A stretch of 19,115 nucleotides of DNA, taken from assembly GCA_027382625.1 (NCBI GenBank), contig JAJKFJ010021415.1:1-19115 (forward strand). Reading direction: 5' to 3'. Within the stretch, counting starts at the first letter, position 1; each line of letters begins with the position of its first letter. A program made the position numbers and the translations under genes. Positions 8,835 through 18,859 of the stretch are shown in pieces. The stretch is from Tetmemena sp. SeJ-2015. Its lineage: Eukaryota > Ciliophora > Spirotrichea > Sporadotrichida > Oxytrichidae. The notes under the pieces are model-generated. The model did no database searches, was not told the DNA's origin, and saw nothing but the letters and a program-made list of their open reading frames with translations.

Positions 8835-10226
8835 TCACATCATGTTCCAGCACTTTGTACATCTTAGTGGATCTAAGTCGTTTTAAAAGCTCTCATATGT
8901 TTTACTGGAAAGGCATTGCTCATACTTCAGCTGCTTGTGCTTCCCATGCGGTTTCTGCTGTCTCTTCTTGTCTAAAAACAGCATAAGCTAAGTTAAACGA
9001 AAGCTATTGGAGACATCCACTAGGGAGCAATTCCTCCAAGAATAAAAAAGTAAGAAAAAGTGTCGCCAATTTGCACCAAAGAATGTTGCATACCTTTTCA
9101 AGCTCCAATAATATAGAATACTTACTTTCTGAGCATGCTTCGCACAAGTCTCCATAGCACCTCTGAAAGCTAATGTCCTCTTTCGATCCTGATGCCTTTT
9201 GGTGTAGCAGATGTGCCAGCGCCAATGATCATCTGAGATGGGCTTCAGCTTTTGGTATCCAATGAGATGTAATGCTTGTTGAAGGCGCCTCCCCTGAATT
9301 TATTGTCTCCCTGATCTATCCTCCTGGAACGCCATTGCTCTTGCTTGTCTATTTCTAAATCTTGGCCGAAGGTGAGTAAGGGTAAATCGCCTATCGCTTC
9401 ATTAGTATTAGTAGCTCTTTATTATGACCCTAAGCATAGTTCCTGATTGCTGGCATCTCTACTTTAGTCTGAGCTTTGGCAAACATTGCCCTCTCTTGAC
9501 TAGCGACCTTCTTCTGCTGATGTTTAGTGGTTGAGCCAAGCTCTGCCTTCCCTTGCACGCGACTCAGTATATGCTTATGCTTGAAAGTCGAAAAACTTGC
9601 TGCAGTCCTCTCATTGCAAAGGGATTCAGTATGTACTATTTTGGATTGGTGCGAAAAGGCGAGGTCCTTTTTTGTGCGAATAGGCGAGGTCCTTTTGGTG
9701 CGAATTGGCGAGGTATGTTTTTCTACAAGCTATCTCCTATCATCTTGCATATCACTTTCCCTCCTGACAAATCCAAGCAGCTGTACCTATGCGCGAGGTT
9801 ATGAGTGAAGACCATCAGGTAAAAGAACCCAGCTCGCATAGACTCTTCATTCAGACCTGCCACCACCATCATGCTACTGCGGCTGATTACCTCCTGCTAC
9901 TTCATGCATTGCTCAACATCTTGAAGGAACTCTTTACCCTAATCCTGTCCTTGAAAACCTCTCCTAGTTGCCATGTGAAATATGTAGCAGCTCTAGTCGT
10001 TAGCTAACTCTCCATTGAAGAAGGTTGCTGCAAGCACTGGCCCTGCAGTATTTCACTCTACCACCTACCTTTTGAAAGCGATGTGCCAATTCGAGGGTTC
10101 CTTAGGGTCAAAGTTAGAGTATTCTCCTTGATCCTAAAAAAAGTGATGTATCTCAGTCACTGTCCTTCCTGATCGTCCGAGATTGCACTAGTATCCTATG
10201 CTCTTAAATAAGTTTGAGAGGTCCAT
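8835..10226 (-). CDS. Element-encoded protein of about 372 residues, probable transposase of unknown family (three exons)
   Basis: Proposed exons are 10226-9727, 9607-9126 and 8971-8835, totalling 1119 bases (372 residues plus a TGA stop at 8835-8837). Exon 1 starts MDLSNLFKSIGYQCNLGRSG and includes ATRRGFQGQDQGKEFLQDVE and GFFYLMVFTHNLAHRYSCLD. Exon 2 includes KAELGSTTKHQQKKVASQER and YGDLCEACSE. Exon 3 ends DLDPLRCTKCWNMM. Two CxxC pairs near the C terminus suggest a zinc-binding tail. Many TAG codons are Gln. TGA occurs in frame at 10053-10055 and 9229-9231 and would be Trp, or else marks decay. The second intron (9125-8972) has strong GTAAGT and TTTTTAG ends; the first is inferred. I see no provable DDE/D triad by eye. 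Position inside the inverted repeats argues for transposition. Confidence 0.55.
8972..9125 (-). other. Intron 2 of the element gene (154 nt)
   Basis: Starts GTAAGTATTC and ends TGTTTTTAG on the minus strand. Splicing joins CEACSE to KKRQQKPHGK through a split codon and leads to an in-frame TGA stop. It contains a GGTGCAAATTGGCGACAC word related in inverted orientation to the tandem repeats at 9648-9720. Confidence 0.6.
9648..9720 (+). repeat. Three tandem copies of a ~24-bp unit
   Basis: Units begin GGTGCGAAAAGGCGAGGTCC, TGTGCGAATAGGCGAGGTCC and GGTGCGAATTGGCGAGGTAT, each followed by a T run. They fall within the inferred first intron (9608-9726) of the element gene. An inverted, diverged copy lies near 9060-9082 in the second intron. 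Confidence 0.85.
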
Positions 10227-10315
10227 GTTGCATTTGGGTATCTATGAGTATGAGAGCTAGGCACTAAAAGTTTAGTACTACTCAATTATTTTGCTTAGTA
10301 GTCATTCCATTTTTA

Positions 10316-10406
10316 AATCTTAGATATCAAACCCCGAATTTTAATTAGGCAATTATTAATTTAATGGCTGTTATTTAAAGGTATTTGTATTTATTGCTTA
10401 ATCACT
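10316..10406 (-). repeat. Right terminal inverted repeat
   Basis: Inverted copy of 8598-8682. It carries seven additional bases beside the GGGG block compared with the left copy and ends ATCACT on the plus strand. Confidence 0.9.
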
Positions 10407-10420
10407 ATTTCTAATATTAA

Positions 10421-11620
10421 AGTAAATTGAATTAAATTAAATTATTTTTTAAATTTTATTGTATCCAATAATTAGAAAGCAGATTTTAATTTATAAAAAT
10501 TCGTTTTTAAAAGCTTAATTTATAAATAAAGCAGTATTAAGTATGCTTCAATATTTAATATATTAACCACCATCAAAGTTGACAAACAAAATTTAAGTAT
10601 TTCTAAAATGCAAAATATTTGAAGATAAATAAAATTGACAAGAATAAATAGAAGACTCCTGAAAATATTCCATAGTAAATGTTCTCGAAAGTATTATTTA
10701 TAAATAATTTATTTGCATTTAAAAGTAAAAATTATTTGAGTCTATTGAAACGAAATATTTTTAAGAATTAAAATTTTCAACTTAATTTTAAAATTATCGA
10801 TATGTACAAAATTAATTGATAATAAGTGTATTATTTTTGGACACTAAATTGCTATTTTATATGTAAAACTAAACTCCAGATATAATCATTTAAATTATAG
10901 ATTATTTATTATTTAAATTTTTTTTGGACATACTCCAAAGAATTTTGAAATTATTTACTAAGTAAAACTGCAGGACCTTTCCTGCTTTAAGTTAAGCGAA
11001 ATTCTCATTAAAAACTATTTTTAAAATATTTTTAAAATAAGAAAAATTGCTAGAATTATTATAATATCGTTTAGTTATTCGAGCATAGGGTGTAATTTAT
11101 TGATAAAATAAATTTCTTCTCAATTTTAAATTTATTTTATTTAGAATACTTTATTAAATTTAAACAAAAATTAAAATTAAATGAGAATTTATTTAGGGTA
11201 TATATATATATGAGATACTTGAAAATCAATATTCTAAAAAGGGCTAAAGCTATAATCTGTAAATAAATACGTTGGCATGCTAAGAATGGATTTGTTTGGA
11301 GGATCTGGCCACCCCTAGAATAAATTGTTTTCTAAAATCACTTAACTCACACTCAAAACTAAAAAAATCAAAGTAAGAAATCGTTTATAAAACAAAAAGC
11401 TTTAAATTCGAGAATAGAGATTTCTATAAATTCAAAAGACTGCTAAAATTTCATCATAAATCCTCTAAATTAATTGGTGAAAATCTGAATTTTGCTCAAA
11501 ATATTCTTCTTTATTTAAATAAATTAAAGTTTACTTATTATTTAGGATATGACCGGTTGCGAAGAGAATTCATTTATTTTATAATGGAAAATTAATAATA
11601 TATTTTAAAAAATAGAATAC
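10421..11620. other. AT-rich stretch, no supported gene
   Basis: Mostly A/T with poly-A/T runs and a TA microsatellite near 11200-11211. A small less AT-rich patch at 11270-11325 (GGAGGATCTGGCCACCCC on the plus strand) has no recognisable product. No module or RNA gene is seen. Confidence 0.4.
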
Positions 11621-11758
11621 TTGCTCTAAAATCTGTATAAATTGCCATGTTTTTAGAGAAAGAGCTATTTGCGATGACTAATGATTGTCCGTTATTTATG
11701 TAAATAAATCCTCCAACCCCGTTCAGAGCTCTGTTGAATTTAAATATTACATTCATTA
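11621..11758 (-). CDS. Isolated Pmp-like exon (138 nt) with AG/GT ends
   Basis: Preceded by CCATATTAG and followed by GTATTC on the minus strand. One frame reads NRALNGVGGFIYINNGQSLV then IANSSFSKNMAIYTDF, a textbook module with a GG turn near 11712 followed by a strand-turn-strand segment. No internal stop of any kind. It is separated from other modules by about a kilobase of AT-rich DNA on either side, so it belongs to a gene with long introns, or is a coding segment among removable spacers, or is a fragment. Confidence 0.6.
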
Positions 11759-12364
11759 CTAATATGGAAATTTAATTTGGTATAAAAACACTTTTGAGTT
11801 AAATTAATCACTAAAAACTTTATCGATGATTAGTTGATTGATCATTTTAATAATATAATAAGCCAAATTAATAAAATTATACCCGCAATTTGTATTTCCT
11901 GTTTTTAAGTTTCGCTTTAGCTCATTTTTCTCTTTATATAGAATACTAATTTATTTAAATTGGAACTTTTATCTCTATTATTTATTTGTTTAAGAGGAGC
12001 AATCTTATATTTTAATTAAATTTTCTGAATTTAAAAAACTTGATCAGGTAACTAGTCAAAATTTATTGAAAATTTAAATAGATAAAATAGTTTTTTTCTT
12101 AGATATTTATATTTTTGCAAAATATTAAAAAGCTATAATTTTGTGGCAAAAAATTAATTTTAATTTAAGTTTAAATTTTATTTAATGTTGAACGTAGCCT
12201 TATTAAATATATATATATATATTAATCAGAGACAATTTCACATTATTTAATTTTAATTTTAATAAAATTTAAAGTATTTATAGTATTAAATATTCTGTTA
12301 TTTTAATACATTATAATGATTTAATGAATTAATTATATTATTAAAATATAAATTAATTTAATTT

Positions 12365-12600
12365 TCATAGTGATATGGGTTATGTTATCATTTATGAAAA
12401 GTTTGGGGATGGGATTTCCTGGACAGTAAATTCTATTCTCATTAAATGATAAATATTTCTGTTTATTGGCTAATTTTTATCCTGAATTAATTCTTTCTGT
12501 TTTAATGGTAAATTCAAATATCAAGGGCATCAAATTGTTGGCATAAGTCTTTCATTTAGTGGTCGGGTATCCCAAGTAAAATAAATCACTCAAGCTATTT
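12365..12600. other. Possible coding stretch, strand uncertain
   Basis: Less AT-rich than its surroundings. A minus frame gives WDTRPLNERLMPTIWCPW and a plus frame gives a hydrophobic series with LILSVLMVNSNIKGIKLLAQ. Neither contains a family motif. I cannot assign it. Confidence 0.25.
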
Positions 12601-12689
12601 TTCTTTGCTATTGTTAAATAAATTGCAAGTTTATTCTTGATATTTTGCAACATAATTATTATATAAATATAATTTAGCTATAAACTATT

Positions 12690-12800
12690 AGAAGTTTAGC
12701 ACGAAATTAAAGCATTAGTCTCAACTCCCCCGAAGGTTTAATAAATATGGTCATTTCAAATGAAATTATCATTTGATGATTCCTTTCCTATTATGAAACC
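12690..12800 (-). CDS. Isolated Pmp-like module
   Basis: A minus frame reads IIGKESSNDNFIWNDHIYQT followed by FGGVETNALISCQTSNSLQL, with the GG turn near 12731. One TGA lies in frame (Trp in NFIWND). The module resembles those of the left array. No clear splice ends are visible. Confidence 0.4.
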
Positions 12801-12943
12801 ATTATTGCAATTTTTATCAATTTATTTACTTTTTGTTGCTCATAAAAAAATAAGATCATTATATTAGAGTTATATCTTTGAAGTATACGAAGATACAGCA
12901 AAAATTGCTTTATTTAGCTCACTAAAAAAGTAATTAAATTTAC

Positions 12944-13093
12944 CTATGAACTATATATTCGAAGAATTCACTCTAAGATATTTAAAGCTTTTCATTTTAC
13001 CATGAAATCTGATTAGAATTTGTGTAGTCATCATGCATCAGTTGAATAAATATCTTAAATTTAGATATTCAGGCTAATCACAAGTTTGCTGAT
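12944..13093 (-). CDS. Candidate 50-codon exon
   Basis: Bounded on the minus strand by TTATGCAAG before and GTAAATTT after, 150 bases in phase 0. It reads SKLVISLNIQIQDIYSTDA, then two consecutive TGA codons (Trp-Trp if sense), then LHKFQSDFMVKWKALN. No motif is recognised. A plus-strand frame also stays open across it, so the call rests on the splice-like ends only. Confidence 0.25.
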
Positions 13094-13251
13094 CTTGCAT
13101 AAAAAAAATTAGTTAAAAATAAAATTTCCCTTATATATATATATTCTTATCAAAATAAAAAATTAAATAATAATTAAAGTTAGAGATTACTTTCATTTAT
13201 AATTAAGCAATAATTGAACTTAATTTTAAAAAAAATATTAGATTTATAGTT

Positions 13252-13800
13252 AAATTAAGGAGGAATCAGTAGGAAATAAATAATCACATATGCATAAATT
13301 GAGAAATTACTACCTGTGAACAAATGTCAAGCCATTGGCGTCACAGTATTACGCCCCAATTTTGAAGAGGGAAATTTAAACATTTTCGACATGCTATCAT
13401 CTATTTTTTTTATAGACAGCAGTCAAATTAATGTTTGTTTGCAGGATATTATTGCATCTCGAAGCCAGAAATCTCAGTAGTTTTAATCATGATCATTGCT
13501 CCTAATGTGACCTTCATTATTTTTGTAGATGTCTTAATAACTCAAGATAATACTTATCCACTTAAGGAGTATATATTTTGGACGGGCTACTACATTGATT
13601 ATATTCCAAGCACCTCTATATTAAAAAATAATGCCTCTCTTACCTCTGGATCACTATACGATTAGTATTGATAAGGTTTCAAATTTATGTAGTACGAAAG
13701 AATTGCACAAAATAGCCTCCTGAGCTCGATGCCTTCTTTTTTTAAAAATGTCGGTTCTAAATCTTTGCTCTCAATTTATTGATATAATAAATAATAAAGT
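13252..13800. other. Diverged copy of the 6.0-6.2 kb region; coding strand uncertain
   Basis: The 15-base word AAATTAAGGAGGAAT occurs at 13252-13266 and at 6026-6040. Similar blocks follow in the same order: ATGTCAAGCCATTGG against ATGTCAACCCATGCC, and TTACGCCCCAA against TTAGCACCCCAG. The 13.3-13.8 kb part is open on both strands. Minus has SSSGGYFVQFFRTTQI near 13717, a module-like turn, and another minus frame has SYSDPEVREALFFNIEV. Plus has TFIIFVDVLITQDNTYPLKE near 13515-13570. I cannot choose a strand. Confidence 0.4.
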
Positions 13801-14017
13801 TAAACTGTTCATATATATATTCATCTATCCATCGTAGCTATATCAAATTTTATTATAAACTTATATTTAATATATCTTCTTTAACTTTTATTTATCTAAA
13901 AATTATTTCAAAATCTTTTGATTTTTATATAATATATTTTCTCTTTTAAGATAGTTTTAAATTTTGAATTCGTAATTACATTTACCAAAGTTTTAAAATA
14001 ATATTAAAAATCTATAC

Positions 14018-14066
14018 ATAAAGCCACCACCTCCTGCAAATGAAATGCATGAATCTATTGTTGCTC
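14018..14066 (-). CDS. Mini GG-module exon (49 nt)
   Basis: An AAAATATAG acceptor-like end precedes it and GTATAG follows. The minus strand reads split-codon GA, then ATIDSCISFAGGGGFM. The glycine turn matches the family and the entry phase is the same as at 5093 and 15802. Confidence 0.4.
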
Positions 14067-14099
14067 CTATATTTTATATTTGATTTAATTAAATTGTTT

Positions 14100-15580
14100 T
14101 TAAATTCTAATTTAAAACATTTTATAAAAGAATATGTTTTATTAATATTTTATTTTTCCTAAGAGGAAAACAATCATGGGAGTTCTGGTTTGCAAGTCTC
14201 TTCTTTTTTAAAAGATATTTGAACTAGTTATTTTATTTACTTGCAATTATAATAATTTCTATTATTTAAATTTTTTTTCTCTATTTTTGGTCAAATTTCT
14301 TCTAATTTTTGAAATTTATTTTTTTCTCAGCATTTGATTTGTGAGGATAAGTTTTTAAAATGCAGTTTGTAGGGAAGTGGCAGAAGTGGTTGCGATGATA
14401 AGCTCAAAATAGAATCTATAAAAAAATTTCTTCAAAAAGATAGCTTAAATTGGTTAACTCTAATCTTGACTTTTAGCATCAAACCTAATTATACATAAAT
14501 CATAAATTGAAACTTAATTAAAATGTAAAGATATCAGAGTTCCCTTATACTTGCTTTTAGGAAGAACGCAAAAATAACTTCAAAATATTTTTTATTCAGT
14601 GAATTAATGAAGAGAACCTTTATATTTAATTATTTTTTTAAAAAAAAGTATTTTAATGCGATTTATTAATATAGATAGGGCCAAATTAGGTAATAACTTT
14701 AATTAATCTTTTCTATTAGCGAAGCTTTTATTTCCCTATTGTTATTAATAAATTTCAAAAATGTAAGTCTGCTCAGCTCTTTCTGTGTCCGCGGTCATTA
14801 TTTTGAAACGAATTTCCAAAATATATTCCTTTCTCGAGGTAAGATGTTTCAAAGTATTCTACCAAACAAACCCCTATTTTCAAAATAAATGAGATTTAGC
14901 AAGATATAATAGATTAAAAGCGAATTTATAGATAAAGCCTAAGTTACTTTACTTATTCTACTTATTCTCCAAATAATTAATTAAAATAACTTACCTTTGA
15001 GTTTTAGGGTTTTCAGCTAGTTTACATAATACTTGTCTAGTGCCCTTCTTCGTCCTAAATTTGTATAAAAATAAATAAAAAATTCACTGCACGCAATAAT
15101 GTTCTAAAAAACTCAAATAGCAGATCTTGCTCTAACTACTGTGTCCCTATTTGCAATTTATGTTTGTATTATTCTTTGTGTAAATTATTTTGCATTAAAT
15201 TCTTCACTATATTACATATATATTTTTAATGAAAGAGGTCATGAATTAGAAATGAAACTGGTTTGCAGAATTATAAGATTACTTGGTTTAAAAAATTAAA
15301 AAAATTATTCTTAAATATATAAATCATATCTATAAAATTATAAGCACTCATATCGAAAGTCTATTGTTAAAAATTTCAGTTAGAAAGTATTTCAAGCATT
15401 AATTCTTACAATTTACTAGTTGAATTACTAGAAATTGTTGGTACAAGCATTAAAAACTCTTAAAATTTAATTCTCGGTATATTGGAATATAATAATTTAA
15501 CTGAAAACTCATGAATTAAAATTTTATATGAATTGAATACTATAATAAATCCTGAGCTATAAATAAAACTTTATTTTATG
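14100..15580. other. AT-rich stretch, no supported gene
   Basis: Long A/T stretches with scattered less AT-rich patches (14340-14400, 14770-14850, 15000-15050). I found no GG module and no RNA gene. Short unassigned coding pieces cannot be excluded because nearly every frame is open. Confidence 0.35.
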
Positions 15581-15589
15581 CTAAAAATT

Positions 15590-15802
15590 TTCTATTCTCT
15601 GAAGATAAGAGATTCAGAGATAATTACTTTTTTGATTTCTTTACCTAAAGGAAAAATGGATTTATTAGGGTAAATATTTAAGATAAATTAATTTCTATTT
15701 TTCTTCTTCTTCTATCATATCTTTCATCTTCTCTGTACAAAACACTACTATAGGTAGTATCTAAGTTAAACAAGAAACCTCCATAGTTTTCTGCTATATT
15801 TC
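15590..15802 (-). CDS. Pmp-like exon, 3' end uncertain
   Basis: Follows TTGTTGCAACAG (AG at 15803-15804). The minus strand reads GA, then NIAENYGGFLFNLDTTYSS (GG near 15779), then a charged segment LYREDERYDRRRRKIEIN. A GTAGTGTTTTGTACAG stretch near 15752-15737 has the form of a 16-nt intron and would switch the tail to another frame rich in Glu and Lys. Both readings are possible. Confidence 0.45.
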
Positions 15803-16338
15803 CTGTTGCAACAAATAAAATATAAAATTGAAAGATTGTAGATTAATAATAAATAAAGTTTGATAATTATGGTAGTAGAATCAAACTTTAAATACTATTG
15901 TTTTTAACTTAATACTATTAACAATATAAATTTAATCTAAATTATTTAGAGTGACCGAAATAGTATCTAAGAATGATATATTTAATTAAGAATATATAAA
16001 ATCAGTGATAATTAAATATAAATAAAATTACGAACTTATTTTAACATATACTTACCAAGTTATTAATTTAAAATATATCTGAAAAATTTCCTTTTTTGCC
16101 CAAATTTTTTTTTTTAAAAAAATCTAATCTTTTTAATTAATAAAAATTAAAAAGTTAAATATCTAGATAAAACGCTCTTATTTAAAGCATATTTTTTGTA
16201 GTAATAATAATAAAGTTCATAAAAATATAAAATAAGTATTAATAAAATTGAATTTATAAAACAACAAGGCCTATGAAAGTCATTGATTGAGAAAGCAGAA
16301 TATTGCAAATTATAATATAAATAAATTATGCAAATTAC

Positions 16339-16361
16339 GCCTCCAAAATATGCATAATTCC
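16339..16361 (-). CDS. Mini GG-module exon (23 nt or longer)
   Basis: Follows AAAGTTTACAG (AG at 16362-16363) and reads GG, then NYAYFGG, before GTAATT. The entry phase and the Asn-x-Ala...GG pattern copy those at 15802. The right boundary is a guess; the exon could run on as GVICIIY. Confidence 0.35.
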
Positions 16362-16374
16362 CTGTAAACTTTGT

Positions 16375-18030
16375 TTAATTAAAAACTACAGCAATAAATA
16401 ATATTTGAGGTGAGGACTAAATGAATACTCTTATCACCTCAAATTATAAATCATCTCTTAGAAAATAAATTATCTCGGAATAATTGAGATATTTAGAGTA
16501 TTTAATCTTCTAAAGAATAAGAATATAAAATAAAAGATTATGTATTATTTTCAAAATTATTCATTTAGGTTTTTTCTTCAATAAAAATAGTGCCAGAATT
16601 ATTATGAAAGAGATATCCTTTAATTAGGTCATTAGACATCTATTGCATTATCAAACTCTTTTCTCTCTTAGTACCTATTTTTACTAATATGTATATATTT
16701 TATATATCACCAATAAAATAATCTTATAGCAGAGTGAGTTTAGTAAATGAAATATATAAATATTAATAGCCACAAAAATTAAGACAGTAGAAAATTTATG
16801 AATTAAAATGTAAATTCTCTTGACTTCCATACATTCATAATGAGATCAGATTGGAATAATTTTCACATAAAGAAGGCAAAACAAAATGCTTATTCATTTC
16901 TTTAAAAAATAATTTTATCTTTAAAAGGAAAATAAATATAAAGTTGAGACCATAAAAAATTTGAAATTCATTTTTGGCATCCTCTGTGCAATTTTATTCT
17001 AGAAATTAATTTATGGTGGTATTTAAGCCTAGTTAGCGATTTTTAAAAGTTCAATTTTATTCGTGGAGGTGTTTAACTTCCGTCCCTCTATAATAATTCT
17101 AAATATAATAACTAAGTAATAAAAAAAGAGTTTATTTAAAATGCTTAGATTTTTGTCCTTAATTTATATATGAAATACTGTTAAATGATAAAAAATTTTG
17201 GATAGTAAGAGAATTATAATTATTATTCCCTAATTATATTGCATCGTTGTAGATAAAAACATAAATTAAAAATTATTAGATAATTTTTAAGTCAGAGTAA
17301 TTAATTTAATTGTATTTATTTTTACATAAAGAAAAGTTTTATTTTCATTCCTTGAAAAAATAAGATGATCATGTTCCTTAATTTTATAAAGAGTTCTTCA
17401 ATTTTAGTTATTTAATATGAGAAATATACCCAAAATATTTAAGAAGAGTATGATTAATTAAAAAATGAAGCTGATCATGATTTTAGAGATAAGCAAAAAT
17501 TAATTTCTCTAACTTTCATACTTGTCTCATTAATTTAAATAGGTTTACTTTTTCCTTTCTAATTCATGCCATTAAAAATATGATGTTTACACTTTCTCAA
17601 ATTAATATTCTCAAATTTAAAATCTTATTATATTAAATGAATTACACTTAAATAAAATTATCAAGTATAAAACTGTCTGCGAATAATTATTAATTTATCA
17701 TTTTGTAAATTAAAAAATTATTTGTCTAAATAAATAAATTTTAAGCATCTGATTTGAAGATGTACATAAAAATAATATTTAAACAAATTTTTAATAATTT
17801 GTATAAAATTTAATATATTTATTTTACCAATTTTATGAAATTAGTCCAATTAAATGTCTTTTTTATTTTATATAAATAATCTAAAAGTTAAATGTATTTC
17901 TTTGAAAAAAATTCATTTGTGATAATTTTTTTAAAATAAAATTTGGACAAAAATAAGAAAATTTCAAGCATGATAAAATAAATATTTAAGGTTAAAATTC
18001 ACTATTAAATATTTTATAAAATAATATAAT
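16375..18030. other. AT-rich stretch without recognised genes
   Basis: One of the most AT-rich parts of the window. It has runs of A and T, no GG turn on the minus strand and no motif I recognise on either strand. Confidence 0.45.
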
Positions 18031-18035
18031 TATAC

Positions 18036-18068
18036 ATGACTCCTCCGATAGCAGCAACGTTATTTGCA
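18036..18068 (-). CDS. Mini GG-module exon
   Basis: The minus strand reads ANNVAAIGGVM then GTATAA, a donor-like end as at 14018. The Asn...Ala...GG pattern matches the family. No clear acceptor precedes it, so the start is uncertain. Confidence 0.35.
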
Positions 18069-18069
18069 A

Positions 18070-18470
18070 AGATAATTTAATATTAATAATAGTAAAAATA
18101 TAAAAATATATAAAATATATAAAAACGATTTTAAGATTATATGAAGATATTTTGTCCTAACCTGATATATTCTTACAAATAATTTGAGTTTTTTAAATGA
18201 TTAAATTAAATCTAAAGTTCTAACATTGTAAATCTTCACCAAAATATAATCTTATTTATACTTTCAAAGTAGTTTTTAAATTGAGATCATTAAATCTCAT
18301 CAAAGTCGATTTTTTATTAAGATTTAATTTTTTAAAAAGCATAATAAGAAGACTATTTTACAAACATAAAAATTACTTTTTTCAATACTTAATAAATACA
18401 TAATTTATTTATTGATTATAAAAGACTGACTTCTCATCATAGAAGCTCTTAACTTTGTACAAGTGAAAGG
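18070..18470. other. AT-rich stretch upstream of the plus-strand candidate
   Basis: Mostly A/T. It would be the promoter side of the gene starting at 18471. A minus frame also reads open through it. No defined promoter element is seen. Confidence 0.3.
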
Positions 18471-18680
18471 ATGTCGAATTATAGCCCATCTTTTGATAAT
18501 ATAGGAGAGAATTTAATTCAAAATTTATGGCTGATCAATCTGGAATAAACTGTACTTAATTTAACAGAATAAGAATGTTTTATTCATTGTATTAACCGAA
18601 CTCTGCAGGGAAAAAACTCTTTATTGAACACTTAAAAAATTGTTTTTTTTTGTTCAAAAATATATGTGCCACCTCATCTA
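18471..18680 (+). CDS. Candidate small TIM-like protein (Tim8/9/10/13 type), tentative
   Basis: The ATG at 18471 starts a frame reading MSNYSPSFDNIGENLIQNLW, then LEQTVLNLTEQECFIHCINR, with TAA/TAG as Gln. LTxxECFxxCI with a Cx3C pair about 36 residues from the start is the hallmark of the small mitochondrial intermembrane-space chaperones. A second cysteine pair is expected 11-17 residues on. Only CSKIY is visible in frame, at the end of a run of nine T (18643-18651) beside a run of six A. Slightly different homopolymer lengths would place a second Cys before it. The frame stays open to the window end (with TGA codons), far beyond the usual 80-100 residues. The opposite strand is open too. 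Confidence 0.33.
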
Positions 18681-18795
18681 CTTCTAAAATGTTATAGTTT
18701 AAGATAATTAAACTTCTCGGATTAAATAGGATACTTCCTTTTCTGTGGAATCAAATACAGGCATTTGAGCTTGCTTATCAGTATTCCTAATTTAA

Positions 18796-18850
18796 TGTAA
18801 AATAAAATGTAAAATGTATATTACATTTAAAATGTAAATTTTACATTTGG
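18796..18850. repeat. Cluster of ATGTAAA / TTTACAT inverted words
   Basis: Several copies of AATGTAAA and its complement TTTACATT alternate within 55 bases and could fold into a hairpin or arise from slippage. It lies in the open plus frame after the TIM-like candidate. Its role is unknown. Confidence 0.6.
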
Positions 18851-18859
18851 TTTTCATCT

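Larger units (their letters stand above)
8584..10416. mobile_element. DNA transposon with long terminal inverted repeats, flanked by TTAA
   Basis: Terminal inverted repeats of about 85 bp (8598-8682 and 10316-10406) match closely apart from short indels, including a shared block running from AATAAATACAAATACC to AATTGCCTAATT. Weaker similarity extends outwards to a TTAA on each side (8580-8583 and 10417-10420), which could be a target duplication. The interior, about 8760-10260, is clearly richer in G and C than the rest of the window. It encodes one spliced minus-strand gene. TTAA duplication is typical of piggyBac-type elements, but TTAA is common in AT-rich DNA and the ends do not show the usual CC start, so the family is unproven. 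Confidence 0.8.

Noticed and set aside
12206..12221. TA microsatellite (also near 11201 and 13131)
   Set aside because: Simple repeats expected in AT-rich DNA; no further meaning visible.
12360..13110. Long plus-strand open frame with hydrophobic and mixed segments
   Set aside because: No motif, and competing minus frames with a GG module (12731) and splice-like ends. Plausible composition alone is not evidence here.
13315..13757. Plus-strand membrane-protein-like frame (TFIIFVDVLITQDNTYPLKE) ending with TGA
   Set aside because: The minus strand also gives coherent frames with a GG turn. No family motif decides, so I list the region as uncertain rather than call a gene.
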